A DNA stretch of 64,000 nt. Source: Clostridiales bacterium (GTDB lineage: Bacteria > Bacillota > Clostridia > Lachnospirales > Bianqueaceae). The notes beneath the pieces were generated by a model. It searched no databases. It had not been told where the DNA came from and saw only the letters and a list, made by a program, of their open reading frames with translations. The stretch is taken from assembly GCA_024689505.1 (NCBI GenBank), contig JAILDJ010000004.1, positions 1 to 64,000 on the forward strand. Reading direction: 5' to 3'. Shown here piece by piece: positions 8,120 to 16,174 of this stretch. Numbering within the stretch: the stretch's first letter is position 1; each line of letters begins with the position of its first letter. A program made the translations under genes and the position numbers.

Positions 8120-10174
8120 ATGAAAAAGCTCAAAAAAGTGGGAAGTTCCATCGCGGTAATGATGGAGAAACGGCCGGTCGTAAGCACACTGGTCATGGCA
8201 GGATTACTGAACCTCGTGATCGAGATCCTGAGCCGTCATTCTTTGGTCAAGGCCATCGTGCACATGTTCACCATGCCGCATCTGTTCCTGTTCAATGTTT
8301 TGATCGTGGCAGGGACTTTGTCGTTGGCGATGTTCTTCTCCAAGCGGGTCTTCGCGACCGCACTGATCGCCCTCATCTGGTTCCTGTTGGGTGCGGGCAA
8401 CTGTATCGTATTGTTCTTCCGATCGACACCGTTTTCTTTCAGTGACATTCTGGTGTTGAAATCGGTCAAATCGATCATCACCGTATATCTGAAACTGTGG
8501 CAGATCATATTAGTGGTCGTCTTTGTGGCGCTGATCATCTTCGGCATGGTGGTGCTGTACCGCAAGTCACCTAAGTGGAAGCGCCGTCCGTTCCGCGGTG
8601 GAGCAGCCGTCCTTTCGATCGCAGGCATGGTTACCTATCTGGCTTTCTTATACGTATCCAAAGGGGTCCTGGCGACGAATATCCCCAATATCGTAGACGC
8701 CTATCGTCAATATGGGTTCGTGACCATGTTTTCAGAAAGCGTCTTTGTGCGCGGCGTTGGAAAGCCTGGGACCTATTCTGCCCGTAATGTGCGGGATATC
8801 GCCAAGATGCTGGGCATGGAAGAGCAGAGAAAACATAAAGGTAAAAAGGTGACAGAGCAGCCCGTCAGTGAAAAGGCGACGCAGGGCACGCCCAATGTCA
8901 TCTATCTGCAGCTGGAATCTTTCTTTGATCCCACGCATCTGAAAGGAATGACGTTTTCGACGTCGCCTGTACCATTCTACCAGTCTTTGAAAGAGGACTG
9001 CTGTTCCGGATACCTGACGGTACCCTCCTTCGGTGCGGGTACGGCCAACACGGAATTTGAGCTTCTGACCGGCATGAACCTGGATTATTTCGGCCCCGGT
9101 GAATACCCGTTCAGCACGATCCTACAGAACGAGACCTGTGAATCCATGGCGTATAATATGCGCGAAAGAGGCTATACCAGCCACATGATCCACAACAATA
9201 AAGGCAGTTTCTACCTGCGCAATAAGGTCTATCCAAACCTGGGCTTCGATACATTCACTTCGATCGAGTATATGCAGGGCATACAGATCAACCCGTTGGG
9301 ATGGGCCAAGGACAAGATCCTTACCGATCAGATCCTGCAGGTGCTGGATTCTACAGAGAATCAGGATCTGGTATATACCATCTCCGTACAAGGGCATGGT
9401 AAGTATCCTGAGGAAGAGGTCGAAGGATATAAATTGGTCAAGGTCACCGACTGTCAGTTGGAGGAGTGGACGGAGACGGAGATCACAGCGTTTGAGTATT
9501 ATCTCAATCAGATCCGTCAGATGGATGATTTTCTGAAGGAGCTGACCACGGCTTTGGCCAAACGGCATGAACCTTCCATTTTGGTCCTGTACGGCGATCA
9601 TCTGCCGGACTTCCCCTTCATGGGTTCGGATATGGACAATGAAACACTGTATCAGACGGAGTACGTGATATGGACTTCAGGCGTGTATATCCCGAAAGAG
9701 AAGAAGGATATGGAAGCCTATCAGCTGTCATCCTATGTCATGGAAAAACTGCATATGGACAATGGCGTACTGACAAAACTGCACCAGTTGCGGGAGATCA
9801 ACGCGGATACATACCAGGATGACCTGAAGACTCTGGAATATGACATGCTCTATGGCAACCAGATCATATATTCCGGCAAGAATCCCTACGTGACCAGTGA
9901 TATGCAGTTCGGTACGAAAGAAGTCGTGCTGACAGAAGCATTGTATAATCAGGAGACCCGAACACTTACGGTGAAGGGCGATAATTTTACTGAGTGGAGT
10001 TCGGTGTTCATCAACGGAAAAGAGCAGCCGCATACGATCTTTATCGGACCGCAGTCGCTGCTCGTGGAAGACGTGGACATCAAAGAAGAAGACGCGATCA
10101 TGGTCGGACAGGTGACCGGCGACCGCGAGATGCTCAGTCAGACGAATGAGTATTACATGCTGGATATGCCATAA
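8120..10174 (+). CDS. LtaS-like membrane phosphoglycerol transferase (sulfatase fold)
   Basis: A 684-residue polytopic protein. About five membrane segments lie in residues 20-185, followed by an extracellular alkaline-phosphatase/sulfatase-fold domain from about residue 255. Key marks are YLQLESFFDP, the catalytic threonine loop SFGAGTANTEFELLTG (Thr308) and LYGDHLPDFPF near the domain end; these match lipoteichoic acid synthases, which polymerise glycerol-phosphate from phosphatidylglycerol. A C-terminal extension of about 100 residues (KEVVLTEALYNQETRTLTVK) looks like a small beta-domain. ATG 8120 follows GGAAAGGA. Last gene of the tsaE operon. It could make LTA or decorate another wall glycan; the class is certain, the product less so. 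Confidence 0.88.
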   Translation: MKKLKKVGSSIAVMMEKRPVVSTLVMAGLLNLVIEILSRHSLVKAIVHMFTMPHLFLFNVLIVAGTLSLAMFFSKRVFATALIALIWFLLGAGNCIVLFFRSTPFSFSDILVLKSVKSIITVYLKLWQIILVVVFVALIIFGMVVLYRKSPKWKRRPFRGGAAVLSIAGMVTYLAFLYVSKGVLATNIPNIVDAYRQYGFVTMFSESVFVRGVGKPGTYSARNVRDIAKMLGMEEQRKHKGKKVTEQPVSEKATQGTPNVIYLQLESFFDPTHLKGMTFSTSPVPFYQSLKEDCCSGYLTVPSFGAGTANTEFELLTGMNLDYFGPGEYPFSTILQNETCESMAYNMRERGYTSHMIHNNKGSFYLRNKVYPNLGFDTFTSIEYMQGIQINPLGWAKDKILTDQILQVLDSTENQDLVYTISVQGHGKYPEEEVEGYKLVKVTDCQLEEWTETEITAFEYYLNQIRQMDDFLKELTTALAKRHEPSILVLYGDHLPDFPFMGSDMDNETLYQTEYVIWTSGVYIPKEKKDMEAYQLSSYVMEKLHMDNGVLTKLHQLREINADTYQDDLKTLEYDMLYGNQIIYSGKNPYVTSDMQFGTKEVVLTEALYNQETRTLTVKGDNFTEWSSVFINGKEQPHTIFIGPQSLLVEDVDIKEEDAIMVGQVTGDREMLSQTNEYYMLDMP

Positions 10175-10178
10175 GAAA

Positions 10179-10202
10179 AAGTCCCTCATCAAAGAGGGAC
10201 TT
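10179..10202. terminator. Bidirectional terminator between ltaS-like and PHP genes
   Basis: Arms AAGTCCCTC (10179-10187) and GAGGGACTT (10194-10202) form a perfect 9-bp stem with a 6-nt loop, flanked by A-rich and T-rich sequence on both sides. The hairpin includes the last codons of the minus-strand PHP gene. Confidence 0.8.
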
Positions 10203-10998
10203 CTTCGAATCCGTTTCTGCCCATGACGACCATGGAAGGAAAACCAAGCTGCTGTAATAATGCTACTGTTTCGTTGTAATGATAATCAAGATAAGGTGCG
10301 CGGTGACAGTCTGTAGTGATGATGAGCCGCGCTTTTTCTTTTTGTAAAAACCGCAGCAGAGATACAGATGGGTAAGGCTCCAGGGTATATCCGTTGGCCA
10401 TGCCGCCCAGGTTGACCTCCAGCAGAACCCCTTTGCGGACAAGCGTCTGAAGGGTATCGCATACCAGATCCTGATACCGGGCATCGGTCTCGTCCAGATA
10501 GTGCTGCTTATCGTTGAACTTGCGGTACAGATCAAAATGACCGATGATATCGGGCCGCATCGTCTCGAACATGCCAAGCACGCGTCCGCAATATTCCTCG
10601 ACCATGGGCAGGATCTGACCATCGTACAAAGTATCCAGCATCTCGTGTATATTGTCAGGATGGGCATCGATCGGATAATACGACGGGCCGCGCTTTATGA
10701 AATGGACGCTGCCGATGCGGTACTCCCAGTCCAGGTCATCCAAATCCGAATCCAGATCCTGCTCGATACCAAGATAGATGCTGATCCGGTCGGCATAGAC
10801 CCTTTGCAGGCGACGGACCTCTGCACGGTACAGGGTGACGATCTCCGGCGTCATACCTGCATAGGAATCAAAAGGGGTGTAGCTGTGTCCGGAGAAGCCA
10901 AGGGCGATCAGCCCCTTGTCGAGTGCCGTTTGGACCAAGGCCTCCGGCGTGTCGTGGCCATCGCAGAAAGTGGAGTGTGTATGTATATTTGAGATCAT
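10189..10998 (-). CDS. PHP-domain phosphatase, histidinol-phosphatase (HisK) family
   Basis: A 269-residue PHP metallo-phosphoesterase. The metal-binding motifs are visible: NIHTHSTFCDGHDTPE at the N-terminus, HSYTPFD near residue 50, GIEQDLDSD near 85, GSVHF near 100, GHFDLYRK near 160 and TTDCHRAPYL near the end. The family dephosphorylates histidinol phosphate or other small phosphates; no his genes are nearby, so the substrate is open. Start ATG 10998 follows GAAGGAG; the frame extends much further upstream but through the neighbouring gene's promoter region. Divergent from the N-acetylhexosamine-kinase-like gene, with which it shares overlapping promoters. Confidence 0.85.
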   Translation of the reverse strand: MISNIHTHSTFCDGHDTPEALVQTALDKGLIALGFSGHSYTPFDSYAGMTPEIVTLYRAEVRRLQRVYADRISIYLGIEQDLDSDLDDLDWEYRIGSVHFIKRGPSYYPIDAHPDNIHEMLDTLYDGQILPMVEEYCGRVLGMFETMRPDIIGHFDLYRKFNDKQHYLDETDARYQDLVCDTLQTLVRKGVLLEVNLGGMANGYTLEPYPSVSLLRFLQKEKARLIITTDCHRAPYLDYHYNETVALLQQLGFPSMVVMGRNGFEEVPL

Positions 10999-11028
10999 GG
11001 TCTTATGCTCCTTCAATGTTCTGAAGTG

Positions 11029-11057
11029 ATTATAGCAGATGCAGCTGAACTTGACAA
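11029..11057 (-). promoter_or_regulatory. Promoter of the PHP phosphatase gene
   Basis: On the minus strand: TTGTCA (complement of 11052-11057), 17-nt spacer, TATAAT (complement of 11029-11034). Its -35 overlaps the -35 of the opposite promoter by 5 bp. Confidence 0.75.
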
Positions 11058-11079
11058 TCCACACCGCACCGTCTACAAT
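11051..11079 (+). promoter_or_regulatory. Promoter of the kinase/glycan operon
   Basis: TTGACA (11051-11056), 17-nt spacer, TACAAT (11074-11079), about 45 nt before the kinase start. Same -35 bases as the divergent PHP promoter. Confidence 0.8.
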
Positions 11080-11124
11080 GAGAACACAGAGTATTGCCAA
11101 GAAAACATCGAGGGAGAGATATAT

Positions 11125-12210
11125 ATGGATGTGCAGAAGATCATCGATCAGTTTCAACTCAACGATACAGTGACCGAAGCTAAAGCTTTTGGTTCCGGCC
11201 ATATCAATGATACGATCCGCGTACAGTTTGCGGGCGGAACTCCCGACGTTGTCCTGCAGCGCCTCAATACCGCGATCTTTCCGGATCCGGAGGGGTTGAT
11301 GGAGAACGCTGTGCACGTCACAGAGTTTCTGCGTAAAAAACTGTTGGCGGAAGGCGGCGATGCGGAAAGAGGCACATTGACTTTCATACCGGTCAAGGAT
11401 GGAGGCTGGACGTATACAGATGAGGAAGGCGGTGTGTGGCGCGCTTGCTACCTGATCCCGGATACCATGAGTTATGATCTGGCAGAAACCGCGGACATGT
11501 TCCGTTCCTCCGGCGCCGCGTTTGGTAAATTCATGGCGGATCTTTCCGGTTTTCCGGCGGAGACTCTGCATGAAGTGATCCCGAATTTCCACAATACCGT
11601 AAAACGTTTCGAAACGTTCCGCAAGTCACTGGAAGCGGACGTCAAGGGCAGAGCCGCCTCCTGCCGGCCGGAGATCGATTTCGTTCTGGCACATGAAGGC
11701 CTGGCCCATGAGATCGTGGACCGCATCGCGGACGGCCGTCTGCCGCTGCGCGTGACCCATAATGATACCAAGATCAACAACATCCTGATGGATAAAACGA
11801 CCGGTGAAAGCGTTTGCATCGTGGATCTGGATACGGTCATGCCGGGCAGTGCTCTGTACGATTATGGTGATAGTATCCGCTTTGGCGCGACCCATGCGCT
11901 GGAGGATGAGACCGATCTTTCCAAGGTGGATGTGGATCCGGAACTGTTCCGTGCCTATACAGAAGGTTATCTGTCCACGACGGCGGACCGACTCACTGAG
12001 GAGGAGAAACATTGCCTCCTGACCGGCGCTATGGTCATCACTTTCGAGACCGGTATGCGTTTCCTGACGGACTATCTGGATGGAGATGTTTACTTCAAGA
12101 CCGCGCGTCCGGAGCATAATCTGGACCGTGCGCGCACCCAGTTCAAATTGGTCCATGATATGGAGGAGAAGAAAGAACTCCTGGAAGGGATCGTAGAAGA
12201 GCTTTGCTGA
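11125..12210 (+). CDS. APH-family sugar kinase, N-acetylhexosamine 1-kinase-like
   Basis: A 362-residue aminoglycoside-phosphotransferase-fold kinase. Catalytic loop LRVTHNDTKINNILMD and metal-binding VCIVDLDTVMPGSALYDYGD are well preserved; ETGMRFLTDYLDGDVYFK and the C-terminal RARTQFKLVHDME match the NahK/LnpB group that phosphorylates GlcNAc/GalNAc at C1 in the lacto-N-biose pathway. Start ATG 11125 follows GAGGGAGAG. It overlaps the next gene, which begins at TTG 12204. No GNB/LNB phosphorylase or GalT-like gene is in the window, so the pathway is incomplete here; the kinase may serve host-glycan salvage or a different hexose. Confidence 0.8.
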   Translation: MDVQKIIDQFQLNDTVTEAKAFGSGHINDTIRVQFAGGTPDVVLQRLNTAIFPDPEGLMENAVHVTEFLRKKLLAEGGDAERGTLTFIPVKDGGWTYTDEEGGVWRACYLIPDTMSYDLAETADMFRSSGAAFGKFMADLSGFPAETLHEVIPNFHNTVKRFETFRKSLEADVKGRAASCRPEIDFVLAHEGLAHEIVDRIADGRLPLRVTHNDTKINNILMDKTTGESVCIVDLDTVMPGSALYDYGDSIRFGATHALEDETDLSKVDVDPELFRAYTEGYLSTTADRLTEEEKHCLLTGAMVITFETGMRFLTDYLDGDVYFKTARPEHNLDRARTQFKLVHDMEEKKELLEGIVEELC

Positions 12211-14174
12211 AACCAACATACGGATTGTATCTGTGGTCCGAAAACTCACAGAAAAAAGAACCTCATGAGGCCTGCCGGCTCTCATGGGGTTCTGTGTATA
12301 CAGAAGAAGCCGGCCTTGCGGGAGAGCGCTGTACTTTGACCTTTACGGCGGAGGATGAAATGCAGGATATAAGCCTGTATCTGACGTTCCGCGATACACG
12401 ATGGTGCCGGGAAGATTATCTGCTGGTACCTGCCGCGGTCTATGATGGAAATCGGTTCCGCATCCAAAAGGTGCCCTATGCGCCGATGTTCACACAAGAA
12501 GATCGCGCTTTGGATCCGCCGATCACTTCGACCGATATCCCACATTTTTCGCGGGATGCGGAGGAGAGTGTGATCTCGCTCAGGGCTGGTGACAGTGCCG
12601 TGCCCGGCGTGTTCTGGTACGACAGGAGCGTGGGCATAGGACAGGCGTTGCTTTATGAATGCAGGTCTGCCGAAGGCGCCCTTGGAGAAAACGGGATCGT
12701 ACTCCGGGAGTCCGCGGAAGGCCTGGAAGTGACTGTGATGGACCCCATCGTCCGTGCGGACGGTATGTACCGTTTCGGGAAGATCAGCTCGACGGTGCCT
12801 TGCGAAGATACCCCAGGAAGGATGCAAAAGGGACAGACGGCGTCCTTGACCGTAGAACAATACCGCTTCGATTGCCCGCGATTGGAGGATTTCTTCCATA
12901 TCGTCGTACAACTGATGCACCGTATCGATCCCTTGGCAGGTCCGCGGAGGATCGTAGAGCCCAAATTAGGCGGTATCCCGACACTGAAGGGCGGGTTCCG
13001 CCTGGTCGAGCAGAAGTATAACACATATAACTGGCTGAAGGATCCGGGATTCTACATGTGCGGAGAGGGGACGAACCTGTACAGCATCTGGCAGACGGGC
13101 TGGGTCGGCTGCATCAATCCTGCGTATGCATTGTACCGGGGCGGCAATCCGGTCTCCCGCGACCGGGCGAAACAGACGATGGGCTTCATGTTCCGCGTGA
13201 TGCAGGCACCCTCCGGATTCTTTTATGGGATCTCCGATGGGACACGGATCTTCGGTGATGATTTTGCCGATATCGACAACAAGGCTTTTACCATGGTGCG
13301 CAAAAACGCGGATGCCCTGTATTTCGCAGCACAGATCCTGCTGCTGATGAAACAGCGGCGGGATATCCCGGAGACGTCCTGGGTGCAAGGCCTGAGGAAA
13401 GCGGCGGATGCCTTTGTACGCCTGTTTAGGCGCTATGGGCAGGTAGGGCAGTTCATTGACGTGGAGACCGAGGAGATCCTTGTGGGCGGCTCTTGTGCCG
13501 GTGGACTGGTGCCGGCTGGGCTTCTGCTGGCTGCCGCGTATTTTGATGAACCGTCGTACCGTGAGACCGCCTGCGCGATCGCGGAAGTATTGGACCGCAC
13601 CTATGTCCGCACGGGTCTGATAGGCGGCGGTCCCGGTGAGATCCTGTCCGCGCCGGATTCGGAAAGTGCCTATGCTGTGCTGGAAAGCTTTGTATCCTTG
13701 TATGAGATCACCGGTGAAAAGAGATGGCTGGAGGCCGCCGTGCGTGCTGCGGATGTATACGCGACCTGGGTCATGGCCTATGATTATCCATTCCCGGCGC
13801 AAAGCATGTTCGGTCAGGCAGGCATGCATTCGACAGGTGCCGTCTGGGCCAACGTGCAGAACAAACATGGCGCGCCGGGTCCCTGCACATTCTCAGGATC
13901 CGCCATGTTCAGGCTTGCCAAGTATGCGGATCGACCTTTGTATCGCAGGATCGGAGAGGAGACCGTCCGCAATATCACCCAATATCTCTCCCGTGCCAAC
14001 CGGCCGCTGTGGAACTATGATCACACCGCCTCGGTGCCGCCCGGTTTCATGTGCGAACGCGTCAGTACCTCGGACTGGGAAGGCTATGATAAGATCGGCG
14101 GTGTATATGAGACGGGATGCTGGTGTGAGGCAACGGTCCTGCTGATGGCCACTGATCCTACGATCGATCTATGA
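12204..14174 (+). CDS. Putative six-hairpin-type glycan-active protein
   Basis: A 656-residue protein without signal peptide. Residues 1-230 look like a beta-rich domain; residues 230-640 are helical with regularly spaced hairpins (EDFFHIVVQLMHRIDP, DALYFAAQILLLMKQ, ESFVSLYEITGEKRWLEAAV), as in (alpha/alpha)6 glycosidases and lyases. Acidic residues in FGDDFADIDNKAF and SAPDSESAYAVLESF are candidate active-site positions. It starts at TTG 12204, inside the kinase stop region; no better start exists for over 150 nt. I do not recognise a named CAZy family. The operon partner suggests release or processing of the sugar that the kinase phosphorylates. Function is inference. Confidence 0.6.
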   Translation: MLKPTYGLYLWSENSQKKEPHEACRLSWGSVYTEEAGLAGERCTLTFTAEDEMQDISLYLTFRDTRWCREDYLLVPAAVYDGNRFRIQKVPYAPMFTQEDRALDPPITSTDIPHFSRDAEESVISLRAGDSAVPGVFWYDRSVGIGQALLYECRSAEGALGENGIVLRESAEGLEVTVMDPIVRADGMYRFGKISSTVPCEDTPGRMQKGQTASLTVEQYRFDCPRLEDFFHIVVQLMHRIDPLAGPRRIVEPKLGGIPTLKGGFRLVEQKYNTYNWLKDPGFYMCGEGTNLYSIWQTGWVGCINPAYALYRGGNPVSRDRAKQTMGFMFRVMQAPSGFFYGISDGTRIFGDDFADIDNKAFTMVRKNADALYFAAQILLLMKQRRDIPETSWVQGLRKAADAFVRLFRRYGQVGQFIDVETEEILVGGSCAGGLVPAGLLLAAAYFDEPSYRETACAIAEVLDRTYVRTGLIGGGPGEILSAPDSESAYAVLESFVSLYEITGEKRWLEAAVRAADVYATWVMAYDYPFPAQSMFGQAGMHSTGAVWANVQNKHGAPGPCTFSGSAMFRLAKYADRPLYRRIGEETVRNITQYLSRANRPLWNYDHTASVPPGFMCERVSTSDWEGYDKIGGVYETGCWCEATVLLMATDPTIDL

Positions 14175-14206
14175 CCTGTTATTTTGTGAGTTTTCTATAA
14201 ACCGGA

Positions 14207-14235
14207 TTGACTGCGAAACGTTTCGATGGTACAAT
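14207..14235 (+). promoter_or_regulatory. Promoter of the fucI operon
   Basis: TTGACT (14207-14212), 17-nt spacer, TACAAT (14230-14235). The spacer holds the palindrome described in the next entry, a classic repressor arrangement. A strong ribosome site (AAGGAGGAA) precedes fucI. Confidence 0.8.
14214..14225. promoter_or_regulatory. LacI/RbsR-like operator palindrome
   Basis: CGAAACGTTTCG is a perfect 12-bp palindrome with the central CG step typical of LacI-family operators. From general knowledge it matches the core of enterobacterial RbsR sites. It lacks the flanking TG...CA of a CcpA cre site. It fills the -35/-10 spacer, so binding would block RNA polymerase. No LacI-type regulator gene is in the window. 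Confidence 0.7.
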
Positions 14236-14256
14236 TGTAATATCTTATGTGGATAT

Positions 14257-14280
14257 GAAACATGCCGCCCGGCACGTTTC
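14257..14280. repeat. Inverted repeat in the fucI leader
   Basis: GAAACATGCCG (14257-14267) and CGGCACGTTTC (14270-14280) are an 11-bp inverted repeat with one mismatch (G-U in RNA) and a 2-nt centre. The outer GAAAC/GTTTC arms repeat the half-sites of the upstream operator; centre-to-centre distance is 49 bp. Either a second operator or an mRNA hairpin ahead of the ribosome site. Confidence 0.55.
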
Positions 14281-14304
14281 AAATGATAAGGAGGAAATAC
14301 ACTT

Positions 14305-16101
14305 ATGGCAGAAAACAGATACGTCGGTGAGTATCCGGTCATCGGTATCCGTCCTACGATCGATGGACGCAGAGGCCCCTTGAAGGTCCGTGAATCTTTG
14401 GAAGATCAGACCATGGGCATGGCCAATGCCGTGAAGAAGCTGTACGAAGAGAATCTGTGCTATTCCAACGGTGAACCCGTCAAGGTCATCATCGCGGACA
14501 CCACCATCGGCCGCGTTGCTGAAAGCGCCGCCTGCGCCGAGAAATTCAAGAAGGCCGGTGTAGATATCACTGTTACCGTTACACCGTGCTGGTGCTATGG
14601 TTCCGAGACCATGGACATGGACCGCAATACCATCAAGGCCGTATGGGGCTTCAATGGTACCGAGCGTCCCGGTGCCGTTTATCTGGCATCCGTCCTGGCG
14701 ACCCATGCGCAGAAGGGCCTGCCGGCATTCGGCATCTATGGCCATGAAGTACTGGACGCCAATGATGATCCGATCACGGAAGACGTCAAAGAGAAGCTGC
14801 TGCGCTTCGGACGTGCCGCTGTCGCCGCTGCCACCATGCGTGGTAAGAGCTATCTGCAGATCGGTTCCGTCACCATGGGTATCGGCGGCTCCATCATGGA
14901 CCAGAACTTCATCGAAGAGTATCTGGGCATGCGTGTCGAATCTGTCGATGAGGTCGAGATCATCCGCCGCATGACAGAAGGTATCTATGAGCAGGCTGAA
15001 TATGACAAAGCCATGGCTTGGGTCAAAGAGAAGTGCATCATGGGCTTCGATAAGAACCCGGAAGAGCTGCGTGACCGTCCGATGGTCAAAGATAAGTGGG
15101 ACTTCGTCGTCAAGATGATGTGCATCATCAAAGACCTCATGAACGGCAACAAGAACCTGCCGGAAGGCTGCGAAGAAGAGATGGTCGGCCACAATGCCAT
15201 CGCTGCCGGTTTCCAGGGCCAGCGTCAGTGGACGGACTTCTATCCGAACTGTGACTTCCCGGAAGCGCTGCTCAATACTTCCTTCGACTGGAACGGCGCG
15301 CGTGAGCCGTACATCCTGGCCACAGAGAATGATATCCTGAATGGCCTTGGCATGCTGTTCATGAAGCTCCTGACCAACCGTGCGCAGATCTTTGCCGATG
15401 TCCGTACCTACTGGAGCGCCAACTCTGTCAAGCGCGTGACCGGTTATGACATCGAAGGCCATGCGAAGGATTCCAATGGTTTTATCCACCTGATCAACTC
15501 CGGTGCAGCCTGCCTGGATGCCAACGGCCGCGCGAAGAACGAGAAGGGCGAGCCCGAAATGAAGAAGTGGTGGGAAGTCACTCCGGAAGACCAGGATGCC
15601 ATCATGGCAGCCACCGAGTGGTGCCCGGCCGACTTCGGCTATTTCCGTGGCGGCGGATATTCTTCCCGTTATGAGACTCGTGCAGAGATGCCGGCGACCA
15701 TGATCCGTCTGAACCTGATCCATGGACAGGGCCCTGTCCTGCAGATCGCGGAAGGCTGGACGGTCGAGCTTCCGGAAGAAGTCTCCGACACCCTGTGGAA
15801 GCGTACTGACTACACCTGGCCGTGCACCTGGTTCGCACCGCGCTGCGACGGTAAGGAAGGTCCGTTCAAAGATGCGTACAGCGTCATGAACAACTGGGGT
15901 GCCAACCATGGCGCGATCTCCTATGGCCACATTGGTGCCGACCTGATCGCTCTGTGCTCGATCCTGCGTATCCCGGTCTGCATGCACAACGTACCGGAAG
16001 AGGACATTTTCCGTCCGGCGGCCTGGAATGCGTTCGGTATGGACAAAGAAGGTGCAGATTACAGAGCCTGCAAGAACTTCGGTCCTATGTACAAGAAGTA
16101 A
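14305..16101 (+). CDS. fucI: L-fucose (D-arabinose) isomerase
   Basis: A 598-residue protein of full FucI length. It converts L-fucose to L-fuculose and, in the same family, D-arabinose to D-ribulose, using Mn2+. The start [20 protein letters not shown] and the region [15 protein letters not shown], with a metal-ligand Glu, match the family; the C-terminal [19 protein letters not shown] carries the conserved His. Start ATG follows AAGGAGGAA. First gene of an operon with a GpsA-like dehydrogenase and an AraB-type kinase. No fuculose-1-phosphate aldolase is present, and the kinase is of the ribulokinase type, so D-arabinose is a reasonable alternative substrate. Confidence 0.93.
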   Translation: MAENRYVGEYPVIGIRPTIDGRRGPLKVRESLEDQTMGMANAVKKLYEENLCYSNGEPVKVIIADTTIGRVAESAACAEKFKKAGVDITVTVTPCWCYGSETMDMDRNTIKAVWGFNGTERPGAVYLASVLATHAQKGLPAFGIYGHEVLDANDDPITEDVKEKLLRFGRAAVAAATMRGKSYLQIGSVTMGIGGSIMDQNFIEEYLGMRVESVDEVEIIRRMTEGIYEQAEYDKAMAWVKEKCIMGFDKNPEELRDRPMVKDKWDFVVKMMCIIKDLMNGNKNLPEGCEEEMVGHNAIAAGFQGQRQWTDFYPNCDFPEALLNTSFDWNGAREPYILATENDILNGLGMLFMKLLTNRAQIFADVRTYWSANSVKRVTGYDIEGHAKDSNGFIHLINSGAACLDANGRAKNEKGEPEMKKWWEVTPEDQDAIMAATEWCPADFGYFRGGGYSSRYETRAEMPATMIRLNLIHGQGPVLQIAEGWTVELPEEVSDTLWKRTDYTWPCTWFAPRCDGKEGPFKDAYSVMNNWGANHGAISYGHIGADLIALCSILRIPVCMHNVPEEDIFRPAAWNAFGMDKEGADYRACKNFGPMYKK

Positions 16102-16121
16102 GATCATTTTTGATCCGCATC

Positions 16122-16149
16122 GATCCCGCCGGCAGTGTCCGGCGGGGTC
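16122..16149 (+). terminator. Intra-operon terminator/attenuator after fucI
   Basis: GATCCCGCCGG (16122-16132) pairs with CCGGCGGGGTC (16139-16149), loop of 6, followed by TTCGTATT. The short T-run suggests partial termination, which would lower expression of the two downstream genes relative to fucI. Confidence 0.6.
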
Positions 16150-16174
16150 TTCGTATTATAGGAGGAACATACCC

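Noticed and set aside
10999..11592. Upstream extension of the PHP phosphatase frame
   Set aside because: It runs through the divergent promoters and into the kinase gene; ATG 10998 has GAAGGAG and the PHP motif starts there.
14213..14226. CcpA catabolite-response (cre) site
   Set aside because: The central ACGT fits, but the TG/CA flanks required by cre are missing; the palindrome fits other LacI-family operators better.
14245..16107. 620-codon minus-strand open frame opposite fucI
   Set aside because: Antisense shadow of a highly conserved isomerase; no signal for expression.
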